Assembly (NCBI GenBank): GCA_938015805.1
Contig: CALLXF010000062.1
Coordinates: 1-32,548, forward strand
Source: an uncultured Saprospiraceae bacterium
GTDB taxonomy: Bacteria; Bacteroidota; Bacteroidia; Chitinophagales; Saprospiraceae
DNA length: 32,548 nucleotides
Direction of reading: 5' to 3'
Position numbers and translations under genes: made by a program. Below, one piece after another: positions 8,079 through 16,429 of this stretch. Below the pieces are notes generated by a model, which saw nothing but the letters and a program-made list of their open reading frames with translations, had not been told where the DNA came from and did not search any database. Positions within the stretch are counted from its first letter, which is position 1, and each line of letters opens with the position of its first letter.

Positions 8079-9567
8079 AACTAGGTATTCCTTATTTTTT
8101 CTAATTTATTTCTTCTTTGCATGTACTTCTCAGAAGGTTATCGAACGTGTTGTAGTTGAAAAAGGAACCACCACTTCAAATAGTAGTGTTCTTAACCCGA
8201 CTGGAAATAAAAATGATATTCACAAGCAACTACAAAAATTAATAAACGAAAGTAATGTTAATGTTGTTTCTCTCACTCCAGGTGATTATTATATTTCTAA
8301 ATCGTTAATTATTCCTACTGGTAAAACATTAGATGGTAATCAAGCTAACTTATATTTTACCGGTAAAGATGTAGCAATAATTTTAGGAGAGCAAAAAATT
8401 TGTTGGAGAGCCGCAATAAATAACCTGACCATTTATGTAAATGAAAGCGGAGCTAAAGGAATTGATGCCTCTTGGGCAAGAGCATGTACTGTGGATAATT
8501 GTGTAATCAGTTTAAAAAACACAAATCAAACAGCAATATACCTCAAGGGTAAAAATGGAAAATCTCCTTATCAAAATATCTTTAGTAGATTATATATAAG
8601 TGGTAATCATAGTGATAACCAAACTGGAATAAAGCTAGCAGATGGAGGTGGAGCTGCCCATGCTAGCGGACCTAATAGAAATATTTTTTCTGATATTAAA
8701 CAGATTGCAACTCTTACAACAGCAGTTGATATTGAATCTGGAGATGGAAATATTTTTAGTCAAGTAAACACAGAAAACATTACAGATTTTCACTTCAAGA
8801 TAAATGATAGACCTCCTTTGGCTACTTTTAATGCCACAGGTGGAACACTTGCTTCCATAGAATTTAAGGAAAAATTAAAACTATATTCCGGTCAAGTAAA
8901 AGTTATATCCGGTACTAATGCAGGATTCACTTCACGAGTACTATTTATAAAAGGACAAACTATTGCATTAGAAAGACCTGCTGATCAAAAATTTGATGCG
9001 TCATCTAGAATAGAGTTTTATGATTGTAAAGCATCAAATAACATAATAAATAATACTGCTACGGAATCAAGAGGCACCTCTGTCTTTGCTAAAATGTGCA
9101 TGGGTGCAATCTCAAATGTTTTTACTAATAATTATATTACCAGCATCAGTTCAACAAATTTTATTCGCGAATGTGAAGACAACTCAAATAGAATCGGACA
9201 AGAAAACTATTTAGTTTTTAATCTATCTAAGACTAGTAAAACTAAAAGAAAATCTATTACCCCAAAAAGTGGTTTTATCATGCCTTATAATGGTTATATA
9301 TCTGGTGTAACAATCTCAGGATCTAATGTCAGCAAAAAAGGAAATGCTGAAGTCATTTTAAAACGTTCTGGACTTCCAATAGAAGATCTTAAAACAAGAT
9401 TAGTTAATACCAAAAATATATCATCTACTTCATATTTAAAAAAGTTCAATACATCATCACTGTCATATGTCAAAGCTGGTCAGCAAGTAGCGATTGAGCT
9501 TCTTACAGACAGTGGTTGGAACGACAATTCTGAAATTATGGTAGGTATACTTTTAACTAGAATTTAG
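8059..9567 (+). CDS. Predicted lipoprotein with pectate-lyase-like beta-helix
   Basis: The ATG at 8059 gives 502 residues; a TTG just before it at 8056 is less likely. A lipoprotein signal is visible: positively charged start, hydrophobic stretch SLFFLIYFFFA, then Cys22 in the lipobox-like FFAC. After a linker, residues near 55-105 resemble the first rungs of pectate-lyase-3-type helices (VVSLTPGDYYISKSLIIPTG). NIFS recurs at about 173, 208 and 231, consistent with stacked rungs. Residues past 400 look like a separate beta-sandwich. It would sit in the periplasm or at the surface. I see no catalytic motif that fixes an activity; a lyase, an AlgG-like epimerase or a non-enzymatic binding role all remain possible. 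It overlaps pseB by 20 bases, so it is part of the operon. Confidence 0.7.
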   Translation: MLTSVYKTRYSLFFLIYFFFACTSQKVIERVVVEKGTTTSNSSVLNPTGNKNDIHKQLQKLINESNVNVVSLTPGDYYISKSLIIPTGKTLDGNQANLYFTGKDVAIILGEQKICWRAAINNLTIYVNESGAKGIDASWARACTVDNCVISLKNTNQTAIYLKGKNGKSPYQNIFSRLYISGNHSDNQTGIKLADGGGAAHASGPNRNIFSDIKQIATLTTAVDIESGDGNIFSQVNTENITDFHFKINDRPPLATFNATGGTLASIEFKEKLKLYSGQVKVISGTNAGFTSRVLFIKGQTIALERPADQKFDASSRIEFYDCKASNNIINNTATESRGTSVFAKMCMGAISNVFTNNYITSISSTNFIRECEDNSNRIGQENYLVFNLSKTSKTKRKSITPKSGFIMPYNGYISGVTISGSNVSKKGNAEVILKRSGLPIEDLKTRLVNTKNISSTSYLKKFNTSSLSYVKAGQQVAIELLTDSGWNDNSEIMVGILLTRI

Positions 9568-9570
9568 TTA

Positions 9571-10413
9571 ATGAATTTAGTATACTATTGGCTTTTACAA
9601 AAATGGCAAAGTATATTTAGAGAAAAACAACTTAATCGTGACCAAGTAAAGTCAATTCTTTCAACTCTAAACTTGGGTGATTTAAAGAAAATCGGCAAAT
9701 CTTTAAAATTAAAATCTTGCTATAAATTCTCTTTGAAGACTAGATTAAATTTAGAGGAAAAAATATTAAATCATTCAGTAATAGATATTAACAGGGCCAT
9801 AAATAATATAAATTTAAACAAGAAAAAAAATACTATGTTTTCTATACCCCCTGGCTTTGGATTCATAATCATTTTCTTCTTGATAAGCATTTTTTATGTC
9901 ACGTACAATAGTTATAAGGCAAAAACTAGTGGACGAAACAACACAAAAAAGATTAGAGAAGATAATTTTAAATCCTCATACCTGTATAATGAATTATCTA
10001 AAAAATATCCATTCGGATTTCAAGTATTCGGATTTCACGATAAAAAGAAAATTGTTCATGGCAAGAGTATCGAATTATCTAATGCAGATATCCAAATAGA
10101 TTGGGATGAAATATCAATAAATCCAAATTTTACTGAAAAGTCTATTGAAATTAACGTTCCTAAAATGTCATATAAAACTTTATGGAAAAAAGATAAAGGA
10201 AGCTTTATTGATACTCCTATAACATTCAATCAAATAGTTTCAATGCAACCTTCGGGAATTGAGACCCGTATTGGTGTTTTTGCAGCAGATGGTCTTCCAA
10301 TACCTTTTTTTCAACACATAGACGACTTTAATCAAAACCCAACGTATGTAATAGGGTTTAGAGAAATGTCCAATAAAGAACTTGATAAACTAACACCAGG
10401 TCTTTTTAAATAA
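9571..10413 (+). CDS. Unrecognised protein with one membrane segment
   Basis: I do not recognise this 280-residue protein. Residues 1-88 are basic and mostly helical in character, with a run of lysines just before the membrane. One clear transmembrane segment lies at about 93-112 (GFGFIIIFFLISIFYVTY). The remaining 165 residues form a soluble domain with many beta-prone stretches and no cysteines. Charges on both sides of the helix make the orientation unclear. It begins 3 bases after the lipoprotein stop and ends 7 bases before pseC, so it is cotranscribed with the pse genes. Pairing with the preceding lipoprotein suggests a joint envelope role. This is inference from position only. Confidence 0.65.
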   Translation: MNLVYYWLLQKWQSIFREKQLNRDQVKSILSTLNLGDLKKIGKSLKLKSCYKFSLKTRLNLEEKILNHSVIDINRAINNINLNKKKNTMFSIPPGFGFIIIFFLISIFYVTYNSYKAKTSGRNNTKKIREDNFKSSYLYNELSKKYPFGFQVFGFHDKKKIVHGKSIELSNADIQIDWDEISINPNFTEKSIEINVPKMSYKTLWKKDKGSFIDTPITFNQIVSMQPSGIETRIGVFAADGLPIPFFQHIDDFNQNPTYVIGFREMSNKELDKLTPGLFK

Positions 10414-10420
10414 AAAACTT

Positions 10421-11578
10421 ATGTTACGAAATAATAACCCAATTCCTTACGGTCGCCAGTCTATAGACCAAACAGATATCGACGCTGTTGTAAAAGCATT
10501 ACAACATGACTTCCTTACTCAAGGACCAAAAGTTAAAGAGTTTGAAGATAACTTTGCCGAATATGTCGGTTCTAAATATGCGGTGGCTGTTAATAATGCT
10601 ACTGCAGGATTACATATTGCGGCATTAGCACTTGGTTTACAAAAAGGACATCGTGTTATTACTACTCCCATTACTTTTGCCGCATCTGCAAATTGTATAA
10701 GATATTGTGACGGCGAGGTCTGGTTTGCGGACATAGATCGGGACACTTATGTGCTCTCTATTGAAAGCGTAAAACAATTAATTGAAAACAAACCCAAAGG
10801 GTTTTTTACTGGAATTATTCCTGTAGATTTTGCAGGTCTTCCTGTGGATACGGAAGCGTTTAGAAAATTAGCAGATGACCATGGGCTATGGATTATTGAA
10901 GATGCTTGTCACGCTCCAGGTGGATATTTTAAAGATTCAAAAGGAGATGTTCACAAATGCGGTAGTACTCACTACAGTGACATAGCTGTGTTTTCTTTCC
11001 ATCCCGTTAAACACATTGCATGTGGAGAAGGAGGAATGCTTACTACCAACTCCAAAGAATTATATGATAAACTTAGTGTTCTAAGAACACATGGGATTAC
11101 AAAAGAAAATATGTCAGAAAACCATGGAGGTTGGTTTTATGAAATGCAAACTCTTGGATTTAACTATAGGTTAACTGATATACAGTGTGCTTTAGGTATA
11201 TCACAATTAGCAAAAAATAACAAAGGAGTTGAAAGAAGAAATCAAATAGCTGAACAATATAAATCGGCATTTAAAAATAAAATCAAATTTCAGTCTTTAC
11301 CAGAAAACGCCTACAATGCTCATCATCTTTTTATTATAGAAGTAGAGGATAGAAAAGGCTTATACGACGCTTTAAGAGCGGAAAAAATTTATGCACAGAT
11401 ACATTATATTCCTGTACATACACTTCCCTATTATAAAGACATAGGTTATCATCAAGCAGATCTTTCTAATGCAGAAGACTATTATAGTAAATGTATTAGT
11501 CTTCCGATGTTTCCAACTTTAACTGATGAAGAACAGCGTTTTGTAATTGAAAAAGTTCTTGACTTTAACGGGAAGTGA
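10421..11578 (+). CDS. pseC: UDP-4-amino-4,6-dideoxy-N-acetyl-beta-L-altrosamine transaminase
   Basis: A PLP enzyme of the DegT/DnrJ/EryC1/StrS family, 385 residues, that adds the C4 amino group to the PseB product. IPYGRQSIDQTDIDAV at residues 8-23 is a typical PseC opening. EDACHAPGG at 160-168 holds the cofactor-binding aspartate. Lys197 in FSFHPVKHIACGEGGM forms the internal aldimine. The ATG at 10421 is well placed. The stop overlaps the GTG of the next gene (GTGA), pointing to coupled translation with the following pseG-pseH. Confidence 0.94.
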   Translation: MLRNNNPIPYGRQSIDQTDIDAVVKALQHDFLTQGPKVKEFEDNFAEYVGSKYAVAVNNATAGLHIAALALGLQKGHRVITTPITFAASANCIRYCDGEVWFADIDRDTYVLSIESVKQLIENKPKGFFTGIIPVDFAGLPVDTEAFRKLADDHGLWIIEDACHAPGGYFKDSKGDVHKCGSTHYSDIAVFSFHPVKHIACGEGGMLTTNSKELYDKLSVLRTHGITKENMSENHGGWFYEMQTLGFNYRLTDIQCALGISQLAKNNKGVERRNQIAEQYKSAFKNKIKFQSLPENAYNAHHLFIIEVEDRKGLYDALRAEKIYAQIHYIPVHTLPYYKDIGYHQADLSNAEDYYSKCISLPMFPTLTDEEQRFVIEKVLDFNGK

Positions 11579-13029
11579 ATAAACCCAGAATAATTTTTAG
11601 AGCTGACGGTAACTCCCAAATTGGACTTGGTCATGTCATTCGATCATTGGCTTTAGCTGATATGATTAAAGATGACTTTGACTGTAGTTTTATTATCAGG
11701 AACCCCTTACAAACCCTTAAAGATCAAATCTTGAAGACTTGTAAGCAACTAATCATATTAGATGACCCAGAAGATAATATCTCCGAGGCCAAAACAATAG
11801 TTAATACTAAGATCAAATCAGACGATATTGTCGTTTTAGATGGATATCATTTTAATACCGCATATCAACAAGTAATTAAAAACAAAGGGTGTAAGCTCAT
11901 TTGTATTGATGACATTCATTCTCATCATTACGTAGCAGATGTAGTTATTAATCATGCTGGTGGAATGCAACACAATGATTATTCGATTAGCAATAAAACA
12001 GAGCTTCACTTAGGTTTGTCTTATGCGCTTCTTAGAAAACCGTTTATAGAAATTGCAAAAACAGAAGTTGATATCTCTATTCGAGAAGAAGCCATTTTTA
12101 TCTGTTTAGGAGGAGCTGATCCTAACAACGATACCTTAGGAATAATCAAACAATGTGAAAAGATAAAAGGGATTGAAAAAATTTATATCATCTTAGGCGG
12201 AGCATACATGCACCATGAGGAACTGATGTCAAATATTGAACACCTAAACGTTCCATTAGAAATATTATCCAATTTAGATGACCAGCAAATGGTACACTAT
12301 ATGTCTAAGTGTAAAATGGCCATCGTGCCTCCGAGCACTATTTCTTATGAATACTTAAGCGTGGGTGGTCTTTTATTTTTAAAAGTCATTGCCGACAATC
12401 AAAAAGATATAATTAAATATTTTTTAGATGAAGGGGTTGCTTTAGATTTTGAAACACAATTTGATCAAGTTTCAACAATAGATAAAATAAATAGTCTTCT
12501 ACCCTCTACTATATCTAAACAAAAAAAATATCTAGATGGCAATCAACCAAAACGGTTCAAAGCAATCTTTAATTATCTCTGTTTAAACTCAAGAAAAGCT
12601 ACTCTAAAAGACTGTAAAAAATACTATGATTGGGCAAATGATCCAAAGACAAGATTACAGTCTTATAATTCAGATGTGATACCATATGATTCCCACGAAA
12701 AATGGTTCTCCTCGAGAATAGATGATAAGAATTCTAGATTATATATAATCTCATTATTTAATGAAGATATAGGACAAATAAGGTTTCAATTGCAGAAAAA
12801 TGAAGCCACAATTAGTTATTCCTTGGATCAGAATCATAGAGGAAAGCGACTCAGTAATTTATTATTAAAAAAAGGAATAGAATTAATAAAACAAGAATTT
12901 GATGATTCATTAAAAATAATTGGATTCGTCAAAAATGATAATATTGCTTCTTTAAAAGCTTTTAGAAATTTAAATTTTTCAGAATCTAAAGCCCTAGAAG
13001 TTGAAAACTCCATGAAATTTGAAATTTGA
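11575..13029 (+). CDS. pseG: PseG nucleotidase fused to a GNAT acetyltransferase (PseH-like)
   Basis: Two domains share this 484-residue protein. Residues 1 to about 330 are PseG, which releases UDP from UDP-2,4-diacetamido-2,4,6-trideoxy-L-altrose. FRADGNSQIGLGH at 8-20 includes the catalytic-type His20, and VPPSTISYEYL at 251-261 is the conserved loop. Residues from about 340 to 484 are a GNAT acetyltransferase with the acetyl-CoA loop NHRGKRLSNLLLKKG at 420-434 and a closing NIASLKAFRNLNF. This domain fits the PseH step, N-acetylation at C4, which precedes PseG. No separate pseH is otherwise required. The GTG start overlaps the pseC stop. The fusion places two consecutive steps in one chain. 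Confidence 0.9.
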   Translation: MNKPRIIFRADGNSQIGLGHVIRSLALADMIKDDFDCSFIIRNPLQTLKDQILKTCKQLIILDDPEDNISEAKTIVNTKIKSDDIVVLDGYHFNTAYQQVIKNKGCKLICIDDIHSHHYVADVVINHAGGMQHNDYSISNKTELHLGLSYALLRKPFIEIAKTEVDISIREEAIFICLGGADPNNDTLGIIKQCEKIKGIEKIYIILGGAYMHHEELMSNIEHLNVPLEILSNLDDQQMVHYMSKCKMAIVPPSTISYEYLSVGGLLFLKVIADNQKDIIKYFLDEGVALDFETQFDQVSTIDKINSLLPSTISKQKKYLDGNQPKRFKAIFNYLCLNSRKATLKDCKKYYDWANDPKTRLQSYNSDVIPYDSHEKWFSSRIDDKNSRLYIISLFNEDIGQIRFQLQKNEATISYSLDQNHRGKRLSNLLLKKGIELIKQEFDDSLKIIGFVKNDNIASLKAFRNLNFSESKALEVENSMKFEI

Positions 13030-13030
13030 A

Positions 13031-14083
13031 ATGAAGAAATTTAATATAGGTCACGTTTCGGTAGGTATAAATGAAAAACCATTTGTTATCGCAGAAATGT
13101 CAGGCAATCATAATAATGATATCGGTAGAGCTATGGAGCTGGTAAAAGCGGCAGCAGACGCTGGTGCAGACGCACTTAAACTTCAAACTTACCGTGCAGA
13201 TACCATCACCCTAGATCACTCCGGAGGTTTATTTGACATAACTGATCCTAAATCACTGTGGCATGGAAGAAATTTATTTGAGTTATACCAAGAGGCTCAT
13301 ACTCCTTGGGAATGGCATAAAGAAATTTTTGATTATGCTAATTCTTTAGGAATGTTAGGTTTCTCTTCACCGTTTGACGAATCCGCTGTAGACTTTTTAG
13401 AAGAATTAAACGTTCCTGCTTATAAAATTGCATCCTTTGAAAGCAATCATTTTCCTTTACTTAAAAAGGTAGCTGAAACAGGTAAACCAATTCTTATTTC
13501 CTCAGGTACAAGCAAAATCAATGAGCTTTATGAATCAGTAAAATATCTCCAATCTTGTGGTGCTAAAAATATTATCATATTTAAATGTACCTCTACCTAT
13601 CCTGCAACACCAGAAAATACAAACCTAAGAACGATTCCTGTTTTACAATCCATCTTTGAAGATTGTGTAATTGGATTGTCAGATCATACTATGGGAATAG
13701 GAGCCTCAGTGGCAGCTGTGGCACTAGGAGCAAGAGTTATTGAAAAACACTTTACATTAAGAAGATCAGATGGTGGCGTAGATAGTGATTTCTCCTTAGA
13801 ACCAGATGAACTTAAGAGCCTTGTTGTTGAAACAGAACGAGCATTTCATGCTATAGGTAATATTCAACTTGATTCTCAAAAATCGGAAGAGAAAAGCCGT
13901 CAATTTAAACGATCAATTTATGTTTCTCAAGATATAAAAGTGGGAGAACCATTTACAAAAGATAATATTAAAATAATTCGTCCAGGAGACGGTCTCGCAC
14001 CAAAATTTTGGGAACAGGTTTTAGGTAACGTTTCTAAAGATTCGTTAAAAAGAGGAACGCCTCTAAAGTGGGAAAATATTTGA
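13031..14083 (+). CDS. pseI: Pseudaminic acid synthase
   Basis: It condenses phosphoenolpyruvate with the freed 6-deoxy sugar to make pseudaminic acid. The NeuB barrel is recognisable by FVIAEMSGNHNND at residues 18-30, DALKLQTYRADTITLD at 47-62, IGLSDHTMG at 214-222 and EKHFTL at 238-243. A C-terminal SAF (antifreeze-like) domain runs from about 290 to 350, with FKRSIYVS at 292-299. SGNHN rather than the NHNG of sialic acid synthases favours PseI. The ATG at 13031 is chosen, 1 base after the previous stop. A TTG at 13019 would add four residues. Confidence 0.93.
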   Translation: MKKFNIGHVSVGINEKPFVIAEMSGNHNNDIGRAMELVKAAADAGADALKLQTYRADTITLDHSGGLFDITDPKSLWHGRNLFELYQEAHTPWEWHKEIFDYANSLGMLGFSSPFDESAVDFLEELNVPAYKIASFESNHFPLLKKVAETGKPILISSGTSKINELYESVKYLQSCGAKNIIIFKCTSTYPATPENTNLRTIPVLQSIFEDCVIGLSDHTMGIGASVAAVALGARVIEKHFTLRRSDGGVDSDFSLEPDELKSLVVETERAFHAIGNIQLDSQKSEEKSRQFKRSIYVSQDIKVGEPFTKDNIKIIRPGDGLAPKFWEQVLGNVSKDSLKRGTPLKWENI

Positions 14084-15066
14084 AACCACCTAAAATAGCA
14101 ATTATAGGTTGTGGAAACATTGGTTCTAAACTAGATGAAAATAAAGATCTTTCTTACGCTTTAAGTCATGCTGGTGCCTATCAAAAGATGGGACAAGACA
14201 TCAGCTTTTTAGTAGATATTGATAAGGACCGTCTTTTGACCGCAGCTAAAACTAGAGGTGTTCAAACAACATATACCTCTTACGATGAATTGTTTAATAA
14301 TGAAGAAATCGACATTCTTAGTATTTGCTCTTCTACAAACTTAAGAGAAGCTATTTTTATAAGAGCTTTAGAAAGCAAAATACCTGTTATAATTTGTGAA
14401 AAACCTATCGCTTCTAACTATGATGAAGCGATAAAAATTAAAAGCTTAGTAGAAAACAGCTCATCGACTTGTATACTAAATTATTCAAGACGATGGGATG
14501 AAGATGTGCAACAAATCAAAAAAATCATTGCTAGCGGTGAGCTGGGAAAAATGACATCAGCACAAATTACTTATGGCAAAGGAATTCTAAACAATGCTAG
14601 TCACGCATTAAACTTGCTTGACTTTTTTATAGAATCAGAAAAAGATATAAACTTTGTCCAAAGAATTAATGATGATCGTATAGACTTTGATGCTGCTTAT
14701 AATGTAATGATGACTTATAGATCTCCAGATAATCAGTTTCCTGTTATTCTAAAAGCTACGGATCACAGAAACTTCACACTTTGGGAAATAGATTTGCTTT
14801 TTTCTAAAGGTCGTATAACGTTTGAAAATAGTGGTTTGACAAAAAAGATTTACAACGTTGTTGATAGTCCTGTCTTTGAAGGATATAGAATACTAAATTT
14901 AGACTTAGAATTAAGTGATGGATATTTACCTTGTATGGAAAATATGATTACTGAATCTCTACAAATATTTAATAAGCAAAAGAAATCGTCTCGAAGTAGC
15001 ATAAGCGATGCATTGCAGTCGATGACGCTAATTGAAAAAATTAAAAATTATAATAATGAATACTAA
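14068..15066 (+). CDS. Gfo/Idh/MocA-family NAD(P)-dependent oxidoreductase
   Basis: The N-terminal Rossmann fold shows IAIIGCGNIGSKLDEN at residues 10-25. The family signature EKP is at 111-113, and a C-terminal alpha/beta substrate domain follows, 332 residues in all. Family members oxidise or reduce sugar hydroxyls, often of nucleotide sugars. Its position directly after pseI and directly before a DegT-type aminotransferase suggests an oxidise-then-aminate pair, as known for WbpB/WbpE. The GTG at 14068 overlaps pseI by 16 bases. A TTG at 14080, forming a TTGA overlap with the pseI stop, is an equally plausible start. The substrate cannot be told from sequence. Confidence 0.85.
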   Translation: MGKYLKPPKIAIIGCGNIGSKLDENKDLSYALSHAGAYQKMGQDISFLVDIDKDRLLTAAKTRGVQTTYTSYDELFNNEEIDILSICSSTNLREAIFIRALESKIPVIICEKPIASNYDEAIKIKSLVENSSSTCILNYSRRWDEDVQQIKKIIASGELGKMTSAQITYGKGILNNASHALNLLDFFIESEKDINFVQRINDDRIDFDAAYNVMMTYRSPDNQFPVILKATDHRNFTLWEIDLLFSKGRITFENSGLTKKIYNVVDSPVFEGYRILNLDLELSDGYLPCMENMITESLQIFNKQKKSSRSSISDALQSMTLIEKIKNYNNEY

Positions 15067-16429
15067 ACCAGCAATTCTAGGTGGTCCTAAAGTTAGAGAA
15101 ATGGCTTTTCCTCCACGTATAACAATGGGTAGTCAAGAACTTGAAGAAGTTTCTAAAGTAATAAATTCAGAAGTTTTATCAGCGTTCTTGGGTGGACCAG
15201 GGAAGTTTTTTAAAGGCGGTAAGTACGTTAAAATGTTTGAAGATAAATGGGCGGAGATGTACGGCTTTAAACATGCTATCTCTGTAAATTCTTGGACAAA
15301 TGGTTTAATCGTGGGAATCGGAGCCGTAGGTATACAGCCTGGTGATGAAGTTATTTGTAGTCCTTATACGATGTCTGCCTCAGCAACATGTGCTTTTTTC
15401 TATGGAGGCATTCCTGTTTTTGCAGATATAGACCCACATACGTATTGTCTAGATCCTAAATCAATAGAAGAAAAGATTACACCTAGGACTAAAGCAATTG
15501 TAGTTGTTCATCTTTTTGGTGGTTGTGCAGATATGGATCCAATATTGGAGCTTGCTCAAAAACATAATATTAAAGTAATAGAAGATGCTGCTCAATCCCC
15601 TGGTGTAAAATATAAAGGTCGACCAGTGGGAGCGATAGGAGATATTGGAGGATTTAGTCTAAATTTCCACAAACACATTCATACCGGCGAAGGAGGAATG
15701 TTAGTTACAAATGATGATAACTTAGCCATGCGAGCTAGATTAATTAGAAATCACGGTGAGAATTCTATCGAAGCCTATGGAATAAAAAACATAAGTAATG
15801 TAATAGGAGCAAATCATAGACTAACAGAATTACAAGCCGCTGTTGGTATACATCAATTAGATAAACTAGAAAGTTATTTAGACATTAGAAAACGTTTAGC
15901 GCTACATTTAGCTGATCGTTTAGACACCTTAAAAGGTATCGATGCTAAACAAAATATAGAAAACGGAGATCATGCTTTTTATGTATTTCCGGTAAAATAT
16001 GATGCTCAAGAAGTCGGACTATCCAGGTCATTATTTTTGAAAGCTATTCACACAGAATTTCCAAAACCTGATGGTTTCGAAGGAACTGTTTTGACAGAAG
16101 GATATGTTGCCCCTCTTTATTACAATGAAGTTTACCAGCAACAAATTGCGATAGGTGATAAAGGTTTCCCATTTACTACAAACCCAGATGTAACATATGA
16201 TTACAGTAAAGGGATTTGTCCTGTAACGGAAGATCTACACCACAATACATTCTTGGGAATTCCTGTAGTTAGAGAACCTCTTACTATACAAGATATGGAC
16301 GAAATTTTTGAAGCATTCAAAAAAGTGATTGAAAACGCTGAGGCGATTAGAAATGCTTTTCCTAAAGATAATCTTTCGGTGGAAGTTTTTAATCCACTTA
16401 AAGCAGCTAATGAATCAAACATTACCTAA
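15056..16429 (+). CDS. DegT/DnrJ/EryC1/StrS-family aminotransferase
   Basis: A 457-residue PLP-dependent sugar aminotransferase. SVNSWTNGL near 76-84 is the phosphate-binding region, EDAAQSPG at 176-183 holds the cofactor aspartate, and Lys206 in LNFHKHIHTGEGGM is the expected aldimine lysine. It is longer than PseC by about 70 residues, mostly in the C-terminal part. It resembles the larger aminotransferases of the family, such as inositol or AHBA types, more than PseC. The ATG at 15056 overlaps the oxidoreductase by 11 bases; a TTG at 15032 is less likely. Next to a dehydrogenase it probably installs an extra amino group on a sugar. PseC already covers the standard pathway, so this one is surplus to it. 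Confidence 0.87.
   Translation: MNTKPAILGGPKVREMAFPPRITMGSQELEEVSKVINSEVLSAFLGGPGKFFKGGKYVKMFEDKWAEMYGFKHAISVNSWTNGLIVGIGAVGIQPGDEVICSPYTMSASATCAFFYGGIPVFADIDPHTYCLDPKSIEEKITPRTKAIVVVHLFGGCADMDPILELAQKHNIKVIEDAAQSPGVKYKGRPVGAIGDIGGFSLNFHKHIHTGEGGMLVTNDDNLAMRARLIRNHGENSIEAYGIKNISNVIGANHRLTELQAAVGIHQLDKLESYLDIRKRLALHLADRLDTLKGIDAKQNIENGDHAFYVFPVKYDAQEVGLSRSLFLKAIHTEFPKPDGFEGTVLTEGYVAPLYYNEVYQQQIAIGDKGFPFTTNPDVTYDYSKGICPVTEDLHHNTFLGIPVVREPLTIQDMDEIFEAFKKVIENAEAIRNAFPKDNLSVEVFNPLKAANESNIT

Noticed and set aside
9896-10099. A 67-codon plus-strand frame inside the membrane protein gene
   Set aside because: It is an out-of-frame overlap within a longer gene that has a clear membrane segment and tight spacing to both neighbours.
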